From Aureimonas sp. SA4125 (GTDB lineage: Bacteria; Pseudomonadota; Alphaproteobacteria; Rhizobiales; Rhizobiaceae), in contig NZ_AP025032.1 in the NCBI RefSeq assembly GCF_019973775.1, forward strand, positions 4,244,001 through 4,308,000: DNA of 64,000 nucleotides. Direction: 5' to 3'. The position numbers and the translations under genes are program-made. Positions 59,503 through 64,000 of the stretch are shown here, piece by piece. Within the stretch, counting starts at the first letter, position 1; each line of letters starts with the position of its first letter. The notes beneath the pieces are model-generated. The model ran no database searches. It worked only from the letters and a program-made list of their open reading frames with translations, and was not told where the DNA came from.

Positions 59503-61395
59503 ATGGCCTTCATCGTGGTTCAATTTCTGACGGGCCTGGCCAATGCGGCTTCGCTCTTCCTGGCGGCCTCGGGCCTGTCGCTGATCTTCGGCGTCACCCG
59601 CATCGTCAATTTCGCGCATGGCGCCTTCTACATGCTCGGCGCCTATGTCGCCTACAGCCTGACGACGCGGCTGGACGGCGCCCTCGGCTTCTGGGGCGGC
59701 ATTGTCGTCGCCGCCGGCTTTGTCGCTCTGCTCGGCACGCTGCTCGAAATGACGCTGCTCAGGCGCATCTACAAGGCGCCGGAGCTGTTCCAGCTGCTCG
59801 CCACCTTCGGCGTGACGCTGATGGTGGAGGATCTCGTCATCCTCGTCTGGGGCCCGCAGGATCTCCTCGGCCCGCGCGCGCCGGGCCTTGCCGGCGCCGT
59901 CGAGGTGATGGGCCTGCCGGTGCCGACCTACGACCTTCTCCTGATCGCCCTCGGCCCGCTGGTCCTGGCCGGCCTCTGGCTCCTGATGCACCGGACACGC
60001 TGGGGCGTTCTGGTGCGTGCGGCGACCGAGGATCGCGACATGGTCGCCGCGCTCGGCGTGAACCAGAAATGGCTGTTCACCGCGGTCTTCACCCTCGGCG
60101 TCTTCCTCGCCGCCTTCGGCGGCGGGTTGCAGATCCCGCGAACGGCCGTCACCCATCTGATGGATCTCACCATCATCGTCGAGGTCTTCGTCGTCGTCGT
60201 CATCGGCGGGCTCGGATCGATCACCGGCGCCTTCCTCGCCGCGGTCCTGATTTCCGAACTCAACGCCTTCGGCATCCTCGTCTTCCCCGACATCTCTCTG
60301 GTGCTGATGTTCCTCGTGATGGCCGCCGTCCTGATCGTCCGGCCCTGGGGCTTTCTCGGCCGCCCGACCAAGCCCGACCGCCGACCGGCGGGCGCCGTCA
60401 GCCGGCCCTGGAAACCGCTGTCGCCGGCCCTGCAGGCGGCGGGTCTGGCGCTGCTGGTGGTCGCGGCGCTGATGCCGCTGGTGCTCGGCACCTACGGACT
60501 CGGCGTCGGCGCGCAGATGCTGATCGCCGTCATCTTCGCCGCCAGCCTGCAGTTCATGATGTCGACCGGCGGCCTCGATTCCTTCGGCCATGCCGCCTAT
60601 TTCGGCCTCGGCGCCTATGGCGCGGCGCTCGGCGTGCAATGGCTAGGGCTGCCGATGGAGCTCGCCCTCATTGCCGGCCCGCTGATGGGCCTGGCCGGTG
60701 CCCTCGTCTTCGGCTGGTTCTGCGTGCGCCTGTCCGGCGTCTACTTTGCCATGCTGACGCTCGCCTTCGCCCAGATCGCCTGGTCTGTCGCCTTCCAGTG
60801 GGTCGACGTCACCGGCGGCGACAACGGCATTCTCGGTGTCTGGCCGGCCGACTGGGCGTCCGGACCCGAGGCCTTCTACTGGCTGGCGCTCGTCGCGGCG
60901 ACGGTCTGCGTCGTGGTGCTGCGCCGGCTGACCTTCTCGCCCTTCGGCTACCGCCTGCGCGCTTTGCGGGATTCACCGACCCGCGCCGAAGCCATCGGCA
61001 TCGACCGTCGTGGCACGCAATACGCTGCCTTCGCCATCGCCGGCACGGCGGCGGGACTTGCCGGCGCGCTTTTCGCCTTCCTCAAGGGCAGCGTCTTTCC
61101 CGATGTCCTGTCCATTCCCTTCTCGATCGACGCGCTGGTGATGGTGCTGCTCGGCGGCGTCGCCACCGTTTCCGGAGCGGTCGTCGGGGCGCTGGTCTAC
61201 ACGCTCGCCTCGATCTGGCTGGTCAGCCAGACCGACCTGTCGCGCCTCGTCCTCGGTGGCCTCATCGTCTTCCTCGTGGTCGCCTTCCCGCAGGGGATCG
61301 TCGGCACGATCGCCGGGATGCGGCCTGTCGAGGCCTGGCGCGCCCGGCGGGGTGCCGCGACAAGCGGCCTCGTGGCGGCGGAGCCAAGACCATGA
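59503..61395 (+). CDS. Fused branched-chain-type ABC permease (LivH-LivM)
   Basis: 630 residues that join both permeases in one chain: a LivH-like half (~1-290; GVTRIVNFAHGAFYMLGAYV, RAATEDRDMVAALGV, VIGGLGSITGAFLAAV) and a LivM-like half (~310-610; MMSTGGLDSFGHAAYFGLGA, YRLRALRDSPTRAEAIGI, LLGGVATVSGAVVGAL). The other Liv-type importer in the window has two separate permeases. The stop overlaps the next ATPase start (ATGA). Confidence 0.92.
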   Translation: MAFIVVQFLTGLANAASLFLAASGLSLIFGVTRIVNFAHGAFYMLGAYVAYSLTTRLDGALGFWGGIVVAAGFVALLGTLLEMTLLRRIYKAPELFQLLATFGVTLMVEDLVILVWGPQDLLGPRAPGLAGAVEVMGLPVPTYDLLLIALGPLVLAGLWLLMHRTRWGVLVRAATEDRDMVAALGVNQKWLFTAVFTLGVFLAAFGGGLQIPRTAVTHLMDLTIIVEVFVVVVIGGLGSITGAFLAAVLISELNAFGILVFPDISLVLMFLVMAAVLIVRPWGFLGRPTKPDRRPAGAVSRPWKPLSPALQAAGLALLVVAALMPLVLGTYGLGVGAQMLIAVIFAASLQFMMSTGGLDSFGHAAYFGLGAYGAALGVQWLGLPMELALIAGPLMGLAGALVFGWFCVRLSGVYFAMLTLAFAQIAWSVAFQWVDVTGGDNGILGVWPADWASGPEAFYWLALVAATVCVVVLRRLTFSPFGYRLRALRDSPTRAEAIGIDRRGTQYAAFAIAGTAAGLAGALFAFLKGSVFPDVLSIPFSIDALVMVLLGGVATVSGAVVGALVYTLASIWLVSQTDLSRLVLGGLIVFLVVAFPQGIVGTIAGMRPVEAWRARRGAATSGLVAAEPRP

Positions 61396-62177
61396 CCGGG
61401 GCGCCCCTGCTTGAAGTCGAGCACCTGTCGAAGTCCTATGGCGGTGTGCACGCCGTGATCGATGTCGGTTTTTCGCTCCATGCGGGCGAGATGCTGGCGT
61501 TGATCGGCCCGAACGGCGCCGGCAAGAGCACCTGCTTCAACATGGTGAACGGCCAGATCCCGGCCGACACGGGCCGCATCCGCATCGGCGACCGCGACAC
61601 ACGGGGCCTGTCGCCGCGCCAGGTATTCCGCCTCGGCGTCGGCCGCACCTTCCAGATCGCCGAGGTCTTTCACTCTATGACAGTGCGCGAGAACGTCCAG
61701 GCGGTGCTGATGACGCAGGATACGGGGCTTGGCGGACTCTGGGGTGCCGCCGGCACCCGTCATGTCACCGCCGCGGACTCCGTGCTCGACCTGATTGGCA
61801 TGGCGGACATGGCCGAGCGTCCCTGCGCCGACATGGCCTATGGCGACGTCAAGAAGCTCGAGCTCGGCATCGCGCTTGCCGCCGGCCCAAAACTGCTCCT
61901 GATGGACGAGCCGGCGGCCGGCATGGCCCCGCTGGAGCGCGTCGCGCTGATGGCCCTTACCGCCCGCATAGCCCGGGAGCGCGGAATCGGCGTCCTGTTC
62001 ACCGAGCACGACATGGACGTCGTCTTCGCCCATGCCGACCGAATGATGGTGCTCGACCGCGGCCGGCTCATCGCGGAGGGCAGTCCTGAAAGCGTGCGAC
62101 GCGACCCGAGGGTCCGCGCCGTCTATCTCGGCGACGGCCGCGTCTACGACAGCGGTGAGAAATCGGTGCCCGCATGA
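61392..62177 (+). CDS. Branched-chain-type ABC transporter ATPase (LivG-like)
   Basis: 261 residues. Walker A GPNGAGKSTCF, the LivG segment GVGRTFQIAEVFHSMTVREN, a modified signature MAYGDVKKLELG, Walker B LLLMDEPAAGM and switch His in FTEHDMDVV. Coupled at both ends by 4-base overlaps. One of the two ATPases of the island's importer. Confidence 0.93.
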   Translation: MTGAPLLEVEHLSKSYGGVHAVIDVGFSLHAGEMLALIGPNGAGKSTCFNMVNGQIPADTGRIRIGDRDTRGLSPRQVFRLGVGRTFQIAEVFHSMTVRENVQAVLMTQDTGLGGLWGAAGTRHVTAADSVLDLIGMADMAERPCADMAYGDVKKLELGIALAAGPKLLLMDEPAAGMAPLERVALMALTARIARERGIGVLFTEHDMDVVFAHADRMMVLDRGRLIAEGSPESVRRDPRVRAVYLGDGRVYDSGEKSVPA

Positions 62178-62890
62178 CCGGACAGGCCAGGCTCTCCGTC
62201 ACCGCGCTGAACGCCTTCTACGGCCCGGCGCAAATCCTCTTCGACGTCGCCTTCGAGCTGTTGCCCGGCGAGGTCGTCGCCTTGCTCGGGCGCAACGGCG
62301 CCGGCAAGTCGACGACGTTCCGCGCCGTCATGGGGCTGAGTGTCCGGCGTGAAGGCGAGATCCGGTTCGACGGCTCGCTCATAACGGCACTTCCAACCTA
62401 TGCCATCGCCCGCCGCGGCCTCGGTTACGTGCCGGAGGACCGACGCATCTTCCGCGACTTGACGGTGGAGGAAAACCTGATGGTCGGCACCCAGAAAATG
62501 CGCGAGGGTGCCGCCGCCTGGACGCCGGAACGGCTCTACGCCCTCTTCCCAAACCTTGCCGAGATGCGGCGGCGACGCGGCGGCGAGATGAGCGGCGGGG
62601 AGCAACAGATGCTGACCATCGCCCGGACGCTGATGGGCAATCCCTCGGCCATTCTCCTCGACGAACCCTCCGAGGGCCTCGCGCCGAAAATCATCGAACA
62701 GATGGCTGACGCGATCCTGGCGATGAAGCGGGAGGGCCTCGCGATCCTGCTCTCGGAACAGAATCTGCACTTTGCGCGGTTGATCAGCAACCGTGCCTAT
62801 ATCCTTGAAAAGGGCCGCATTCGTTTTTCCGGCAGCATCGTCGACCTCGATGCCGACGCCGGTCTTCGCGACCAGTATCTGGCGGTGTGA
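62174..62890 (+). CDS. Branched-chain-type ABC transporter ATPase (LivF-like)
   Basis: 238 residues. Walker A GRNGAGKSTTF, GYVPEDRRIFRDLTVEENL, signature MSGGEQQMLTIAR, Walker B AILLDEPSEGLAP and the LivF ending LSEQNLHFARLISNRAYILE. The start overlaps the LivG-like stop (ATGA). Completes the importer; the dehydrogenase genes follow 7 bases later, so transport and first attack on the substrate are co-expressed. Confidence 0.93.
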   Translation: MTGQARLSVTALNAFYGPAQILFDVAFELLPGEVVALLGRNGAGKSTTFRAVMGLSVRREGEIRFDGSLITALPTYAIARRGLGYVPEDRRIFRDLTVEENLMVGTQKMREGAAAWTPERLYALFPNLAEMRRRRGGEMSGGEQQMLTIARTLMGNPSAILLDEPSEGLAPKIIEQMADAILAMKREGLAILLSEQNLHFARLISNRAYILEKGRIRFSGSIVDLDADAGLRDQYLAV

Positions 62891-62897
62891 GGGGGCC

Positions 62898-63392
62898 ATG
62901 TCGTCGAAGGTCGCGCGGCCGATCACGCTCCATGTCAACGGCAGCGACCACGTCGTCACCGTACCGCCCGACACTGCGCTTCTGAATGTGCTGCGCAATG
63001 ATCTCCGGCTGAACGGACCGAAATTCGGCTGTGGCCTTGGCCAATGCGGCGCCTGCACAGTGCTCGTCGACGGGCTGGAAGCGCGCGCCTGCACCATTCC
63101 GGTGCGGATCGCCGAGAACCGTACCGTCGTGACGCTGGAAGGGCTCGCCGTTGCCGGTCGCCCAGGCCTGGTGCAGCAGGCCTTCATCGATCACCAGGCG
63201 GCGCAGTGCGGCTATTGCCTGAACGGCATGATCATGGCCGTCACCGCCCTGCTCCGCCGCAATCCCCATCCCAGCGAAGCGGAGGCGCGCGAGGCGCTGC
63301 GCTACAACCTCTGCCGCTGCGGCACGCATGTCGAGATTCTCGCCGCCGTCGCCGACCTGACCGGCGCCCGCTCGCCAGAGGCCGGGCGCTGA
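62898..63392 (+). CDS. [2Fe-2S] subunit of a molybdenum hydroxylase, nicotinate-dehydrogenase-like
   Basis: 164 residues. Two [2Fe-2S] clusters: plant-ferredoxin type CGLGQCGACTVLVDG … ACTIPV (~48-73) and the C-terminal helical type CGYCLNGMIM … NLCRCGTH (~110-150). This is the small subunit of xanthine-dehydrogenase-family hydroxylases. It passes electrons from the Mo centre of the next gene. Its place after the importer and under operator N3 fits ring hydroxylation of nicotinate to 6-hydroxynicotinate. Confidence 0.92.
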   Translation: MSSKVARPITLHVNGSDHVVTVPPDTALLNVLRNDLRLNGPKFGCGLGQCGACTVLVDGLEARACTIPVRIAENRTVVTLEGLAVAGRPGLVQQAFIDHQAAQCGYCLNGMIMAVTALLRRNPHPSEAEAREALRYNLCRCGTHVEILAAVADLTGARSPEAGR

Positions 63393-64000
63393 TGGATCAG
63401 CGCGCGACGGAAAACAGGGCAGGAGCCGCGACCGACGCCGGCTCGCTCGCGATCGTCTCGCCGACCGTTGGTGCGCATGAGGAGATCTTTCTGTCGATCG
63501 ATGCGGATGGCGTGATCCGCGCCTTCAACGGCCATGTCGACCTCGGCACGGGCATCCGCACCGCCCTCACCCAGATCGTCGCCGAGGAGCTGGACGTCGC
63601 GCCGCAGCGGGTCGCGCTGTTCTTGGGCGATACCGCTCTGACACCCGACCAGGGGCCGACGATCGCCAGCGAAACGATCCAGGTCGCGGCCGTGCCGCTG
63701 CGCCGCGCCGCCGCGCAGGCCCGGCACCATCTGGTGCAGAAGGCCGCCATCCGGCTCGGCGTTGCGCCCGAGGCGCTGCGTCTGGAAGACGGGCTGTTTT
63801 TCGCCGACGAAACCAGCAATGCGCGGATCGGCTTCGGCGAGCTCGTCGGCGGCGAGACCGTCAGGCTGCGGCTCGTGCCCGACGATCGGCACCTGAAACC
63901 GGCCTCGGCCTATCGCCTCGTCGGCCGGTCGCTGCCGCGTCTCGACATTCCGGCCAAGGCCACCGGCGAGTTTACCTATGTCCACGACGTCCGGGTACCC
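63392..64000 (+). CDS. Molybdopterin-binding subunit of a molybdenum hydroxylase (3' end outside window)
   Basis: 203 residues are visible before the window ends. The start overlaps the small-subunit stop (TGATG). Segments FNGHVDLGTGIRTALTQIVA, LFLGDTALTPDQGPTIASE and a later DIPAKATGEFTYVHDV are typical of the IorB/NicB two-subunit type of Mo hydroxylase, which lacks a FAD subunit and often carries C-terminal cytochrome c domains. Whether those haem motifs exist here cannot be seen. Likely reaction: hydroxylation of nicotinate or a similar N-heterocycle. Confidence 0.88.
   Translation, partial: MDQRATENRAGAATDAGSLAIVSPTVGAHEEIFLSIDADGVIRAFNGHVDLGTGIRTALTQIVAEELDVAPQRVALFLGDTALTPDQGPTIASETIQVAAVPLRRAAAQARHHLVQKAAIRLGVAPEALRLEDGLFFADETSNARIGFGELVGGETVRLRLVPDDRHLKPASAYRLVGRSLPRLDIPAKATGEFTYVHDVRVP

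Noticed and set aside
1-64000. CRISPR arrays, tRNA or rRNA genes, prophage or conjugation genes
   Set aside because: None seen: no regularly spaced repeats, no tRNA-like cloverleaf noticed in the intergenic regions, and no phage or transfer protein motifs.

Overview
The window is high-GC bacterial DNA packed with transporter and catabolic operons, and it reads as an alphaproteobacterium, most likely Hyphomicrobiales (Rhizobiales). The reasons are HWE-type sensor kinases, a CheB-CheR-PAS-HWE fusion kinase, a rhizobial-type malonate operon (matR, matPQM, matA, matB), a large number of ABC and TRAP uptake systems, and a pyridine-ring catabolic set resembling the reductive nicotinate route known from Azorhizobium. 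I saw no rRNA, tRNA, CRISPR array or prophage. Species cannot be read from the sequence.

Layout. (1) 1-5.8 kb: the end of a dihydropyrimidinase-type hydrolase, then a minus-strand NMT1/TauT-type ABC operon with two paralogous binding proteins and a GntR regulator. (2) 6.1-17.4 kb: a LacI-centred catabolic island. Two plus-strand genes (fumarylpyruvate-hydrolase-like, RraA-like) converge on a minus-strand operon (DUF4286-like protein, LacI, shikimate-dehydrogenase-like, FAH-family hydrolase). Divergent from that operon are a CoA-transferase and an ABC/MaoC/enoyl-CoA-hydratase operon. Three LacI-type operators (TGNAANCGNTTNCA) mark the control points. (3) 17.7-26.4 kb: a minus-strand operon of TRAP transporter, IclR regulator, thiolase, acyl-CoA ligase and PPC/DUF296 protein, with an SDR gene upstream. 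(4) 26.7-33.5 kb: a branched-chain-type ABC importer operon, divergent from an M20 deacylase and a PPOX flavoprotein. (5) 33.5-40.7 kb: a decayed peptide-ABC ATPase, then the malonate operon. (6) 41.1-52.3 kb: signalling genes (class III cyclase, HWE kinase, CheB, response regulator, CheB-CheR-kinase fusion), interrupted by an intact IS256-family element with 8-bp target duplication and followed by a decayed IS3 remnant. (7) 52.4-64 kb: an island predicted to take up and degrade nicotinate or a close relative.

How the last island works, by inference: the Mo/Fe-S dehydrogenase at the right edge hydroxylates the pyridine ring, the 6-hydroxynicotinate-reductase-like Fe-S protein reduces it, and the enamidase-like amidohydrolase opens it. 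A UPF0280 (ApbE-like) protein sits directly behind the reductase and may flavinylate it. Two paralogous amino-acid-synthesis-family (PF06684) proteins of unknown role follow. A branched-chain-type ABC importer supplies substrate. A MarR regulator lies in the middle, and I found the same 14-bp palindrome (ATTYGTRTRCYAAT) in front of the reductase, the enamidase/MarR pair and the importer, overlapping -10 regions at the first and third. This self-contained regulon is the most interesting content of the window; the LacI island is second.
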